A DNA stretch of 64,000 bases, from assembly GCF_018327685.1 (NCBI RefSeq), contig NZ_BNEL01000001.1, positions 1,798,001 through 1,862,000 of the forward strand. The letters are read 5' to 3'. Origin of the DNA: Streptomyces sp. TS71-3 (lineage in GTDB: Bacteria; Actinomycetota; Actinomycetes; Streptomycetales; Streptomycetaceae). The notes beneath the pieces are model-generated. The model ran no database searches. It was not told where the DNA came from and saw only the letters and a list, made by a program, of their open reading frames with translations. This document shows, one piece after another, positions 26,351-34,117 of this stretch. The position numbers and the translations under genes are program-made. The stretch's first letter is position 1. Each line of letters begins with the position of its first letter.

Positions 26351-26779
26351 ATGTCGCAGTTCGACGAGTTCAAGCACCGGGCCGTGACGACGTTCCAGCG
26401 CCACGTCGCCAACCCCATGTCGAGAAGGATGCCGACCCAGATCCTCCTGGAGACCACCGGCCGCACCTCCGGCCTGCCGCGCCGTACCCCCATCGGCGGC
26501 CGCCGCACCGGCGATGCGTTCTGGCTGGTCTCGGAGTACGGCGAGAAGTCCCACTACGTGCGCAACATCCAGGCCGACCCGCACGTCCGCGTCCGCCTGC
26601 GCGGCCGCTGGCACACCGGCACGGCCCACCTCCTCCCCGACGACGATGCCGTCTCCCGCCTGCGGACCCTGCCCCGTATGAACAGCGCCGCGGTGCGCGC
26701 CTTCGGCACGAACCTGCTGACGATCCGGGTCGATCTGGACGGCGACACGGGCCACGCGGAGAGCGCGTCGGGCGACTGA
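26351..26779 (+). CDS. Nitroreductase/deazaflavin-dependent oxidoreductase (DDN-like)
   Basis: 142 residues; ATG in the context CCACGCATG. A split beta-barrel fold is recognisable from ILLETTGRTSGLPRRTPIGGRR, FWLVSEYGEKSHYVRNIQADPHVRVRLRGRWHTGTAHLL and DDDAVSRLRTL. This matches F420-dependent Ddn-type reductases of mycobacteria and streptomycetes. The substrate is not predictable. It is monocistronic as far as I can see, with repeats on both sides. Confidence 0.88.
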   Translation: MSQFDEFKHRAVTTFQRHVANPMSRRMPTQILLETTGRTSGLPRRTPIGGRRTGDAFWLVSEYGEKSHYVRNIQADPHVRVRLRGRWHTGTAHLLPDDDAVSRLRTLPRMNSAAVRAFGTNLLTIRVDLDGDTGHAESASGD

Positions 26780-26802
26780 GGACGGCTCCGGGGGAGATTC
26801 AC

Positions 26803-26893
26803 GGCCACGACCGGGGGCCTCGGGCCAGGACCGGAGGGATCCTTGGGCCGCGACCAGGGGGATCCTCCAGCCGCGACCGGAGGGATTCCCCGG
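26803..26893. repeat. Imperfect tandem repeat, 20-24 bp, four copies
   Basis: Four units of the form GGCCRCGACCRGGGGGATCCT occur in the gap between the deazaflavin oxidoreductase and the radical SAM gene. They are imperfect in length and sequence. No open frame of note crosses them. Confidence 0.7.
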
Positions 26894-26933
26894 CCGACGG
26901 CGATCCTTCGAGCGGAGCGACGGGGGCGGACGG

Positions 26934-27512
26934 ATGACACGGCAGGAGGGGCGCCTGCGCCTCCACGGTTTCGAGCCGTACAGCGCGGCCAACGGCCCCG
27001 GCACCCGGGCGGTGGTGTGGGTACAGGGCTGCACCCTCGGCTGCCCCGGCTGCTTCAACTCCGGGACGCACCCGCGCGATGCGGTGGAGGACGTCAGCGC
27101 CGACGCCCTCTTCGAGCGCATCCGCGGCCTCGGCGACCGCATCGAGGGCGTGACGATCAGCGGCGGCGAACCGCTCCAGCAGCGCGCTCCCGTACTCCGC
27201 CTCCTGGAGCGCCTCCGCGCCGAGACCACCCTCTCCACCCTGCTGTTCACCGGCTACCGCCGCACCGAGGTGGACCGGATGGCCGAGGCCCGGGCGCTGT
27301 ACGCGTGCGTGGACGTGCTGCTCGCCGGCCGCTACGAGCGTGAACGGCACCTGGCCCGGGGCCTGCGCGGCTCCGCCAACAAGACCGTGCACTTCCTGAC
27401 CGACCGCTACTCGCCCGCCGACCTCGACGCCGTCCCGGACGCGGAGGTGGTCATCCACCCCGACGGCCACGTCACCTTCACCGGCATCGACCCGCTCACG
27501 CCTGGGGCCTGA
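26934..27512 (+). CDS. Small radical SAM protein, NrdG-like (4Fe-4S single cluster family)
   Basis: 192 residues. The [4Fe-4S] motif is CTLGCPGC (Cys33, Cys37, Cys40, the CxxxCxxC of radical SAM enzymes). It is followed by TISGGEPLQQ and a TGY motif in the same places as in NrdG and pyruvate formate-lyase activases. Such proteins install glycyl radicals, but no ribonucleotide reductase or other partner is adjacent. Stand-alone copies in aerobic actinobacteria are unexplained. ATG 26934 follows a GGCGGACGG stretch with a weak ribosome site. Confidence 0.88.
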   Translation: MTRQEGRLRLHGFEPYSAANGPGTRAVVWVQGCTLGCPGCFNSGTHPRDAVEDVSADALFERIRGLGDRIEGVTISGGEPLQQRAPVLRLLERLRAETTLSTLLFTGYRRTEVDRMAEARALYACVDVLLAGRYERERHLARGLRGSANKTVHFLTDRYSPADLDAVPDAEVVIHPDGHVTFTGIDPLTPGA

Positions 27513-27612
27513 GGTCCCATGTCCCGTGCACGGCGCCCGGGACGGCGCGCCGGGTGGGCGCGCCCGCGACGAGGGCGCCGGGGGCGGGTTGCGGGGGGCG
27601 GTGCGCCGCGGT

Positions 27613-28371
27613 CTACCGGACGGCCACGACCACGTGGCTGTCCCCCCACTGCCACACCGTCCCGGCCCGGGTGAAGCCGGCCCCCCGGAGCAGGCGCAGG
27701 TGGGCGGTGGCGGGCAGGCCGGCGGCGGGGCAGGGCTCGGTCTCGCGGCGCTCGCGTTCGGCCAGCAGGTCGGCCAGCTCGGGGTCGGCGGCGACGGCCG
27801 TCCACCACGCCTCCCAGTCCTCGTCGCCGAACGCCCCCTGCCGCTCGGCCGCCCGGCGGCCGACCCACCCGGTGACCGCGGCGAGTTGGGGGCCGCCCTG
27901 CGGGAGGTGATCGCCGTTGACGAGGACGCCGCCCGGCCGCAGCAGGGCGGCGAGTTGCCGGTAGGCGTGGCGCAGCGCGTCCGGGCCGAGGTAGTGCAGG
28001 GCCGTGGTGGAGACGGCCGCGTCCAGCGGGCGTTCCAGGCCGAGGGCCTCGGTCCAGCCGGGGGCGCCGATGGCCGCGTCGATGTAGCGGGCGTCGTCCG
28101 GGTGGTGGGTGCGGACCAGTTCCAGCAGCAGCGGGTCGCGGTCCGCCGCCACGATGTCGGCGTCGGCCAGCCGCCGTGCCAGCCGGGCCGAGAGCGAGCC
28201 CGGGCCGCAGCCCAGATCGACGATCAGCGGCCGGTCCGCGCGGCCTGCGGTGGCGTGTTCCACGACGTCGGCGATCACGCCGAAGCGCTCCTCGCGGCCG
28301 ACCGCGTAACGCCGTTGCTGCCGCTCCCAGCGCTCCACCCACCGCTCGGCCGCCGCCAGGCTCAGCCCCAT
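27613..28371 (-). CDS. Class I SAM-dependent methyltransferase
   Basis: 252 residues. Motif I is VDLGCGPGSLSARLARRL, followed by an acidic DIVAADRD loop and the ALHYLGPDALRHAYRQLAALLRPGGVLVNGD post-I to III regions. Substrate unknown. It is read in the same direction as the three PLP-enzyme genes upstream of it, but 223 bases separate it from them. Those bases contain a 15-bp repeat and a 7-1-7 palindrome, so it probably has its own promoter and operator. Confidence 0.87.
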   Translation of the reverse strand: MGLSLAAAERWVERWERQQRRYAVGREERFGVIADVVEHATAGRADRPLIVDLGCGPGSLSARLARRLADADIVAADRDPLLLELVRTHHPDDARYIDAAIGAPGWTEALGLERPLDAAVSTTALHYLGPDALRHAYRQLAALLRPGGVLVNGDHLPQGGPQLAAVTGWVGRRAAERQGAFGDEDWEAWWTAVAADPELADLLAERERRETEPCPAAGLPATAHLRLLRGAGFTRAGTVWQWGDSHVVVAVR

Positions 28372-28393
28372 CCGGTCCTGCCACCTTGCCGTC

Positions 28394-28438
28394 TTGCTGC
28401 ACTTCTTCTTGCAGTACTTCTTCTTGCTGTACTTCTTC
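28394..28438. repeat. 15-bp tandem repeat, three copies, in the methyltransferase leader
   Basis: TTGCTGCACTTCTTC, TTGCAGTACTTCTTC and TTGCTGTACTTCTTC follow each other without gaps. Read in the gene's direction this is a purine-rich GAAGAAGTACAGCAA array ending 23 bases before the ATG. It falls in the 5' untranslated region and could affect ribosome access or copy number. Confidence 0.88.
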
Positions 28439-28485
28439 GCCTGCTCGGGCTCCGCTTCTTCGGACTCCTCCGCGAACCCTACAGA

Positions 28486-28500
28486 TGGAAACAGTTTCCA
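28486..28500. promoter_or_regulatory. Perfect 7-1-7 palindrome TGGAAACAGTTTCCA
   Basis: The inverted repeat lies about 115 bases upstream of the methyltransferase start, in locally AT-rich DNA. It has the form of a TetR or LacI-family operator and could overlap the promoter, since a CTGTAGGGT element follows it in the gene's direction. No divergent gene shares it; the next gene to the right is read in the same direction and ends at 28595. Confidence 0.6.
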
Positions 28501-28594
28501 ATTGCATTCCGGCGCCGGATTCCACCCTTCGGGGTGCTCACCCCGCGTGCCCGTCCGGGCCGCTCGTCCTGTTCGCCCCGATCGGAAAGGGACC

Positions 28595-29821
28595 TCACCC
28601 CAACTCGCCCAGCACCGCCAGCAGCCGGTCGATCTCCGAAGCCGAGTTGTAGACGTGCAGGCTCACCCGCACCGACCCGGACCGCTCGCCCCCGGCACCC
28701 TGGCAGTGGTTGTCGGAGCGGACCATGAACCCGTGGCTGAACAGGATGAAGCCGAGGTCGCCGGAGTCGATGTCACGGTGCCGGAAGGTGACGATGCCCT
28801 GCCGCTGCTGCACGGCCGAGTCCGCGGCCAGGCTGAGCGGGCAGCCCAGCACCTCGTAGGCGTCCAGGTGCCGCAGGCCGTCGGTGAGCCGGGCGGCCAG
28901 GGCGAGGGTCCAGCGCTCGATGCGGTCGCACCCGGCGGCGTCCAGCCAGTCCAGCGCGGCGGCCAGCGAGACGATGCCCGCGGTGTTCGGCGTGCCGCTC
29001 CAGCCGCCCGGCGCGAACGCGGGACCGCGCGCCTGGCGTGCCCACACCGCGCCGGAACCGGGCAGCGCCAGCGCCTTGTGCCCGGAGAAGGCGACGAAGT
29101 CGACGTCGAGTCCGGCCACGGACAACGGCAGGTGACCGACGCTCTGGGCGGCGTCCAGGCAGATCACCGCGTCCGGGCCGACCGCCTCGCGGATGCGGTG
29201 CACGTTCATGTTCCCGCCGTAGACGTGGTGGACATGCGTCGCGGCCACGAACCGGGTCCGGGGCCCCGCCAGTCGGGCCAGCGCGGTGTGGTCGTAGTCC
29301 CAGGAGCCGCGCTGGTAGGGCATCTCCACGACGCCCACGTGCACCCCGCGGGCGGCCAGCAGCCGCTGGGTGTCCAGCCAGGGCACGATGTTCGCCCGGT
29401 GGTCGGCGACCGGCACGACGATCTCGTCGCCGTCCGAGAGGAACGCGGGCAGCCAGTCGCGGGCGACGGTGGCCAGGCCCTCCGTCGTGCCGCTGGTGAA
29501 GTGCACGGCCGAGGACTCCGGCGCCGGGTCGGAAAGGAAGCGCTTGAGCCGGTCGCGGGTCTCCTCGACGAGGGCCGTGGTGCGGTTGGCCCAGGGGTAG
29601 GTGCCGCGCCCGGCGTTCGCGTTGGAGCTGGTCAGGTACGTCTGCACGGCGTCGAGCACCGCGGCGGGCTTCTGCGCGGTGGCAGCGCTGTCCAGGTAGG
29701 CCAGCTCGGGATGCCCGGTGATGATCGGGAACTGCGCGCGCAACTGCCGCTGCCAGTCGCGGAGGTCCCGCGGGCCCTCGGGGTCCGCCGGGCCGGGGCC
29801 GAGGGTCGCCGGTGCGGCCAC
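28595..29821 (-). CDS. Class V aminotransferase, SufS/CsdA-like cysteine desulfurase
   Basis: 408 residues from a GTG six bases after the stop of the cysteine synthase-rhodanese gene. PLP fold type I: YLDSAATAQKPAAVLDAV, SGTTEGLATVARDW, DAAQSVGHLPL, and the Schiff-base lysine in AFSGHKALALPGSGAVW. Near the C-terminus MVRSDNHCQGAGG aligns with the HC of the SufS active loop, so it could mobilise sulfur from cysteine. In the operon it is the third PLP enzyme, next to a rhodanese domain that could accept the persulfide. A lyase or aminotransferase role is an alternative. Confidence 0.85.
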   Translation of the reverse strand: MAAPATLGPGPADPEGPRDLRDWQRQLRAQFPIITGHPELAYLDSAATAQKPAAVLDAVQTYLTSSNANAGRGTYPWANRTTALVEETRDRLKRFLSDPAPESSAVHFTSGTTEGLATVARDWLPAFLSDGDEIVVPVADHRANIVPWLDTQRLLAARGVHVGVVEMPYQRGSWDYDHTALARLAGPRTRFVAATHVHHVYGGNMNVHRIREAVGPDAVICLDAAQSVGHLPLSVAGLDVDFVAFSGHKALALPGSGAVWARQARGPAFAPGGWSGTPNTAGIVSLAAALDWLDAAGCDRIERWTLALAARLTDGLRHLDAYEVLGCPLSLAADSAVQQRQGIVTFRHRDIDSGDLGFILFSHGFMVRSDNHCQGAGGERSGSVRVSLHVYNSASEIDRLLAVLGELG

Positions 29822-29826
29822 CCGGA

Positions 29827-31146
29827 TCAGTCCCGCACCAGGGGTGCGCCGGCGTCGCGCCACGCGATGATCCCGCCCGCGAGGCTCCGTACGTCCGGAT
29901 GCCCCATGCGGCCGAGCAGCGCGGCGTAGCGGGCGGACTTCTCCCCGACCGGACACGCGAGCAGCACCGGTCTGCTGCGGCTGAACGGCAGGCCGCCGCG
30001 GAGCAGTTCGCCGAAGACCTCGTCGACGATGTTGACCGAGCCGTCGATGTGCAGCGCGGCGAACGCGTACGGGCTGCGCAGGTCCACCACCAGCGGCCGC
30101 CCGGTCGCGAGCCACGCCTGCGCGTCCGCGACGCCGACCGCCGGGGCCTTTCGTATCTCCGCCTCGGACAGGTCGGCGGGCCCGGCGGACCGCTGGGGGG
30201 CGCCGAACAGGTCGGGGCGGCGCCGGCGGACGTAGCTGAGGTAGCTCTCCACGCGGTCGCAGACGATGAACACGGCGGACTGGCGCTCCGTCAGAGCGGC
30301 GTCGGCCTCCCGCAGCCGGCGGACCGCGCCGAAGTAGGCGGCCCCCGAGGTGGGCCCCGCGAGGATGCCGCAGCGGCGGTTCAGCGTCAGCATCCCCTCG
30401 ATGGCGTCGTCCGCCGCAACGGCCTCGACCGTGTCGTAGGTGCCCGGGTCGAACAGGCCGACCTCGTGCGCCTCGTCGATGCTGCGGATGCCGGGGATGA
30501 AGTCCGACTTCTCCGCGACCAGGCCGACGACCCGCACCTGAGGATCGTGGCCGCGCAGCGCCTGGGCGACGCCGGTGGAGGACCCCGCGGTGCCCACGCA
30601 CGCGACGAACCAGTCCGGCGCCCGGCCGCCGAGGTCCTTGACGATCTCCGGCCCGGTGCCGGTGCGATGGGCCTCCACGTTCCGCTGGTTGAAGTACTGG
30701 TCGGTGTGGAGGTAGGCGCTGCCGGGCTCCGAGAGCTTCCGGTGGAAGAGGGTGAGCGGGTCGTCCGTCGCGGTCGGGTCGAGGCACTCGCTCTGGCCGG
30801 GCAGCTCCTCGATCTCCGCGCCGAGCAGCAGCAGGAGGTCCTTGATCTCCGGGACGCGCATCCGGTTGGTGACGCTCTTGAAGCCCAGGCCGTGCATGCC
30901 CGCGATGACCGCGAGGGCCTTGGCGGTGTTGCCGCTGGACAGCTCGACCACCTGGCTGCCGTCCCGGGCGGCGGCGGCCAGGTGCGGTCCTGCCATGTTC
31001 CACGCGGCCCGGTCCTTCACCGAGCCGAACGGGTTCATCATCTCCAGCTTGGCGTACAGGTCGATGTGCGCGAGGCCGTGCACGGCCGGATCGATCCGCA
31101 CGAGCGGGGTGTTGCCGATGGCCTCGGTGATGCTGTCGTACCTCAC
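29827..31146 (-). CDS. Cysteine synthase-like PLP enzyme fused to a C-terminal rhodanese domain
   Basis: 439 residues. Residues 1 to about 315 are a fold type II O-acetyl/O-phosphoserine sulfhydrylase-like domain: GNTPLVR, NPFGSVKDRAAW with PLP lysine 44, and ELSSGNTAKALAVIAG. The TGxGxxG-like loop reads VGTAGSSTG. The C-terminal 110 residues are a rhodanese domain (VVDLRSPYAFAALHIDGSVNI, LLACPVGEKSARYAALL) with the candidate persulfide cysteine in LLACPVG. SbnA of staphyloferrin B synthesis belongs to the same fold type II branch. The fusion suggests that sulfur is carried to or from the PLP active site. It is the middle gene of the operon. Confidence 0.85.
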   Translation of the reverse strand: MRYDSITEAIGNTPLVRIDPAVHGLAHIDLYAKLEMMNPFGSVKDRAAWNMAGPHLAAAARDGSQVVELSSGNTAKALAVIAGMHGLGFKSVTNRMRVPEIKDLLLLLGAEIEELPGQSECLDPTATDDPLTLFHRKLSEPGSAYLHTDQYFNQRNVEAHRTGTGPEIVKDLGGRAPDWFVACVGTAGSSTGVAQALRGHDPQVRVVGLVAEKSDFIPGIRSIDEAHEVGLFDPGTYDTVEAVAADDAIEGMLTLNRRCGILAGPTSGAAYFGAVRRLREADAALTERQSAVFIVCDRVESYLSYVRRRRPDLFGAPQRSAGPADLSEAEIRKAPAVGVADAQAWLATGRPLVVDLRSPYAFAALHIDGSVNIVDEVFGELLRGGLPFSRSRPVLLACPVGEKSARYAALLGRMGHPDVRSLAGGIIAWRDAGAPLVRD

Positions 31147-31156
31147 TGGAGTCCCT

Positions 31157-32695
31157 TCACTTCAGTCCCTTCGAGGGCGTGGTCGGCCAGTACTGATCGT
31201 CCAGGCACCAGCGCCACCCGCCCGCCTCCTGCCAGACGGCCGCGGTCCTGGCCAGGGGCTGGAGCTGGGCGCCGGTGGCGTGGAAGTCCATGGCGTACCC
31301 GGCGGTGTTGGCGAACGCCAGCAGGTCGCCCGGCGCCGGGCGGCGCGGCAGGAAGACGGTCCGGCGGGTGACCATGTCCGATTCCAGGCAGAGGCTGCCG
31401 AAGAGGTGGACGGCTACGGGGTCGCCGGTGGCCGGGGGCGCGCTGGCGGCGCCGGTCGTGCCCGCGGCGTCCGTCGTGCGCGGGGCGGCGCCGCCGAGGG
31501 CCGCATCCCCGCCGTCCCCGGGCACCAGCACCGGATCCATGAGCACCCCGTGCTGCTCCAGGGCCATGTCACCGGCCGTCAGCGCCAGCCGGACCATGAG
31601 GGGCGCCTCGCCGCCCGGCTCGCGCACCTCCAGCACCTTCGCCAGGGTCAGCCCGCACTGGTCCAGCAGGGCCCGGCCCGGCTCCGTGTACAGGTCGTAC
31701 AGATGCTCCAGGAGCAGCGTGGCCAGCGACCTGCCGCCCGCCGTCGCGGCGGGCCGGGCGAGGAGTTCGCCGAGGTAGCGGGCGCCGGCGACCGGCCGGT
31801 GCCCGGGGTAGAGGCCGAGGGCGCCGCGGAGCGTGCCCGAGTCGTTGCGCAGCCCGTAGCCGTGCCCGCCCCAGGCCAGCGGTGGGCGGGTGCCCAGGGC
31901 GGCGGCGGTCAGCTCGCTGGTGTACCGGTCCCACTGGCCGCCGTCGGCGAGGTAGTCGACGCCGTACCCGCCGCCGATGTCCACGGCCCGGGGCCGCAGC
32001 CCGCGCCGCCGGCACTCCTCCAGGGCCGCCAGGCAGCCTTCCAGGGCCGTGGCCTTCTCGGCGACGCTGGTGGTGTCGAGGTGGTAGGCCACGCCCGCCA
32101 GCTCGACGGCACCGGCGTGCCCTTCCACCGCGTCGAGCAGCGCGGCCAGCTCCCGCACGGGCGTGCCGAAGCGGCTGGGCCGGCTCAGCACCCGCACCCC
32201 GGACGCCTCGAATCCGGACAACCGCAGCAGGACGGTGGCCGGGGGCAGCGCGTGGGGGCGCACCAGGGCGGCCAGCTGGTCCAGCTCGGCGCGCGAGTCC
32301 ACGCCGACGGTGACGCCGGTGCGGGCGGCGAGCCAGAGGAACTCGGGGTTCTTCGGCCCCGTCGCCACGATCCGGTCAGGCGTGAACCCGGCGCCCAGCG
32401 CGTGCTGCAACTCGCCGAGCGAGGCGACGTCCACGCCGGCGTCCGTGCCGGCGAGACGGCGCAGGAGCGCGTGGGAACGGTTGGCCTTGTGGGCGAGGAA
32501 GACCTGCCCCGCGAGGTGGTGCGCCGCGTACACCGCGCGGAACTCACCGAGGTTCTCGGCGATCTGGTCGGGGACGACCACGTTCAACGGGGAGCCCAGC
32601 GCACCGGTGAGTCCATGCAGCACGTCGGCGGCCGTGAGCAACGAGCGCAACCGGGGTCCGAGCCGCGGTTCCAGATACAAGGGCTGCCCGCCCAC
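31157..32695 (-). CDS. Fold type III PLP decarboxylase-like protein (LysA/SbnH/Y4yA-like)
   Basis: 512 residues from a GTG with GGAGGGA six bases upstream; an earlier GTG at 32752 is less well placed. The barrel domain has FLAHKANRSHALLRRL (PLP lysine), a later HLDTTS, and the GGGYGVDY glycine loop. In the C-terminal domain, EPGRALLDQCG and NTAGYAMDFHATGAQ correspond to the EPGR and tyrosine motifs of diaminopimelate/ornithine decarboxylases. It resembles the proteins annotated as Y4yA family and SbnH-type decarboxylases. First gene of a tight three-gene operon (gaps of 10 and 5 bases) and divergent from zinc uptake genes. Substrate unknown. Confidence 0.83.
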   Translation of the reverse strand: MGGQPLYLEPRLGPRLRSLLTAADVLHGLTGALGSPLNVVVPDQIAENLGEFRAVYAAHHLAGQVFLAHKANRSHALLRRLAGTDAGVDVASLGELQHALGAGFTPDRIVATGPKNPEFLWLAARTGVTVGVDSRAELDQLAALVRPHALPPATVLLRLSGFEASGVRVLSRPSRFGTPVRELAALLDAVEGHAGAVELAGVAYHLDTTSVAEKATALEGCLAALEECRRRGLRPRAVDIGGGYGVDYLADGGQWDRYTSELTAAALGTRPPLAWGGHGYGLRNDSGTLRGALGLYPGHRPVAGARYLGELLARPAATAGGRSLATLLLEHLYDLYTEPGRALLDQCGLTLAKVLEVREPGGEAPLMVRLALTAGDMALEQHGVLMDPVLVPGDGGDAALGGAAPRTTDAAGTTGAASAPPATGDPVAVHLFGSLCLESDMVTRRTVFLPRRPAPGDLLAFANTAGYAMDFHATGAQLQPLARTAAVWQEAGGWRWCLDDQYWPTTPSKGLK

Positions 32696-32876
32696 GCCAG
32701 GTCCCTCCCCGCCCAGGGCACCGCAACCGGCATCCCGGGCACAGCCGGTCACTTCCCCTCTGTTCGCCGTATAAGCCCTTCCCTCCTGCCATCCGTTTAC
32801 GCCCCGGGGGTACAGCGGTGTGGCGAGGTGCGCGCGGGCCGCTCACGGGCGCGGCGGCGGCAGGCGGCGACTCGAA

Positions 32877-32897
32877 TGGAAATGGAATCCATTTTCA
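32877..32897. promoter_or_regulatory. Zur/Fur-like palindrome (10-1-10)
   Basis: Arms TGGAAATGGA and TCCATTTTCA around one A, with a single arm mismatch. The TGnAAATG...CATTTTCA layout resembles actinobacterial Zur boxes, built from TGAAAAT/ATTTTCA half-sites. It lies 180 bases from the PLP operon start and 290 from znuA, so it could serve either side. Zinc regulation is an inference from sequence and neighbours. Confidence 0.6.
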
Positions 32898-33047
32898 TGT
32901 AGCTTCGTCATGCCTGCTCATGGAAGGGCTCGCAGCCGTGGCCGTACCGAAGGGGGAGGCGTCTCGGGCCGGCGCCCGCCCTCGGCGCACCCGAGGGAGG
33001 TGGTCGGGTGGACTCCGGCCGGCGGGGTGCGCCCTTCGGTCAATTCT

Positions 33048-33062
33048 TGGCAACGATTTTCA
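33048..33062. promoter_or_regulatory. Zur-like box upstream of znuA (7-1-7)
   Basis: TGGCAACGATTTTCA has one perfect ATTTTCA half-site and a 4/7 match in the other arm, in the 7-1-7 arrangement reported for Streptomyces Zur boxes. It sits about 45 bases before a -10-like TAGCGT and 124 bases before the znuA ATG, where a zinc repressor would be expected. Confidence 0.62.
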
Positions 33063-33185
33063 TATCATCATGATCCAAACGTGCTCCTGACATTCATTTC
33101 CGTCTAGCGTGGGCGCGCGGGCGGACTCGGATGATCAGATTTCCTAACCGATCGCTCAGTTCCAATCAGTTTGTGGAGGGTTTCC

Positions 33186-34106
33186 ATGTCTGCGTCCTCG
33201 CCCCGCCGTCTCGCACCGGCCGCCGGCGTCAGCCTGGCCTGCCTGGCCTTCGTGACCGGCTGCGGCAGTTCCTCCGGTTCCGTCGCGAGCGGCTCGTCGT
33301 CCGCCGTGCCCGTGGTGGCCAGCACGAACGTGTACGGGGACATAGCCGAGAAGATAGGCGGCAAGAAGATCGCGGTGACCTCGGTCATCCACGACCCCGA
33401 CCAGGACCCGCACTCCTACGAGGCCGACACGCACACCCAGTTGGCGCTGTCCAGAGCGAAGGTCGTCATCGAGAACGGCGGCGGCTACGACGACTTCGTC
33501 GACCGCATGCTGAAGAGCGGGGGCTCGGCGCAGGTGATCAACGCCGTCAGGGTCTCCGGCCGCACCGCGCCCAAGGGCGGGGAGCTCAACGAGCACATCT
33601 GGTACGACTTCCCCTCCGTCGCGAAGATCGCCGACCGGATCGCCGCGGCCCTCGGCAAGGCCGACCCGGACGACGCCGCCACGTTCACGAAGAACGCCAC
33701 CGCCTTCAAGGCCAAGCTCGCACCGCTGGAGGCGAAGGAGGCCGCGATCAAGGCGGCCCACGCCGGCCAGGGCATCGCCATCACCGAGCCGGTGCCGCTG
33801 TACATGACCGGCGCGAGCGGCCTGGTGAACCGGACGCCGGCCGACTACAGCGAGGCGATCGAGGAGGGCGACGACGTCTCGCCGAAGACCCTCCGGACCA
33901 CGCTCGGCCTGTTCAGCGGCAAGAAGGTCCAGGCACTGGTCTACAACGAGCAGACCTCGGGCCCCCAGACCAAGAAGGTCGAGGACGCGGCCAGGAGCGC
34001 GGGCATCCCCGTCGTCCCCGTCACGGAGACCCTGCCGGCCGGCAAGGACTACCTCGGCTGGATGAACGGCAACGTCGACGCGCTCGCCCGCGCGCTGGCG
34101 AAATGA
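33186..34106 (+). CDS. znuA: Zinc ABC transporter, substrate-binding lipoprotein
   Basis: 306 residues; ATG with GGAGGG seven bases upstream. It has a lipoprotein signal peptide with lipobox FVTGCGSS. Cluster 9 (ZnuA/TroA) fold: VVASTNVYGDIAEKIGGKKI, then HDPDQDPHSYE with a metal-ligand histidine, NEHIWYD with a second, and ITEPVPLYMTGASG with an acidic ligand. There is no long His-rich loop. It delivers Zn2+ (Mn2+ is the alternative) to the permease. First gene of znuA-C-B and preceded by a Zur-like box. Confidence 0.9.
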   Translation: MSASSPRRLAPAAGVSLACLAFVTGCGSSSGSVASGSSSAVPVVASTNVYGDIAEKIGGKKIAVTSVIHDPDQDPHSYEADTHTQLALSRAKVVIENGGGYDDFVDRMLKSGGSAQVINAVRVSGRTAPKGGELNEHIWYDFPSVAKIADRIAAALGKADPDDAATFTKNATAFKAKLAPLEAKEAAIKAAHAGQGIAITEPVPLYMTGASGLVNRTPADYSEAIEEGDDVSPKTLRTTLGLFSGKKVQALVYNEQTSGPQTKKVEDAARSAGIPVVPVTETLPAGKDYLGWMNGNVDALARALAK

Positions 34107-34117
34107 GGCGGCCGGCG

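Larger units (their letters stand above)
32696..33185. other. Divergent regulatory region between the PLP operon and znuACB
   Basis: 490 bases without a gene I accept; small open frames here have poor coding character. It contains two Fur/Zur-like sites (32877-32897 and 33048-33062), an ATCATCATGAT palindrome (33064-33074), and TTATAC-like and TAGCGT-like -10 candidates near 32770 (leftward) and 33104 (rightward). It is clearly more AT-rich than its surroundings. Confidence 0.65.

Noticed and set aside
32818..33107. Small open frames in the gap between the PLP operon and znuA
   Set aside because: Two overlapping frames are equally open, start signals are poor, and the DNA is better explained as a regulatory region.
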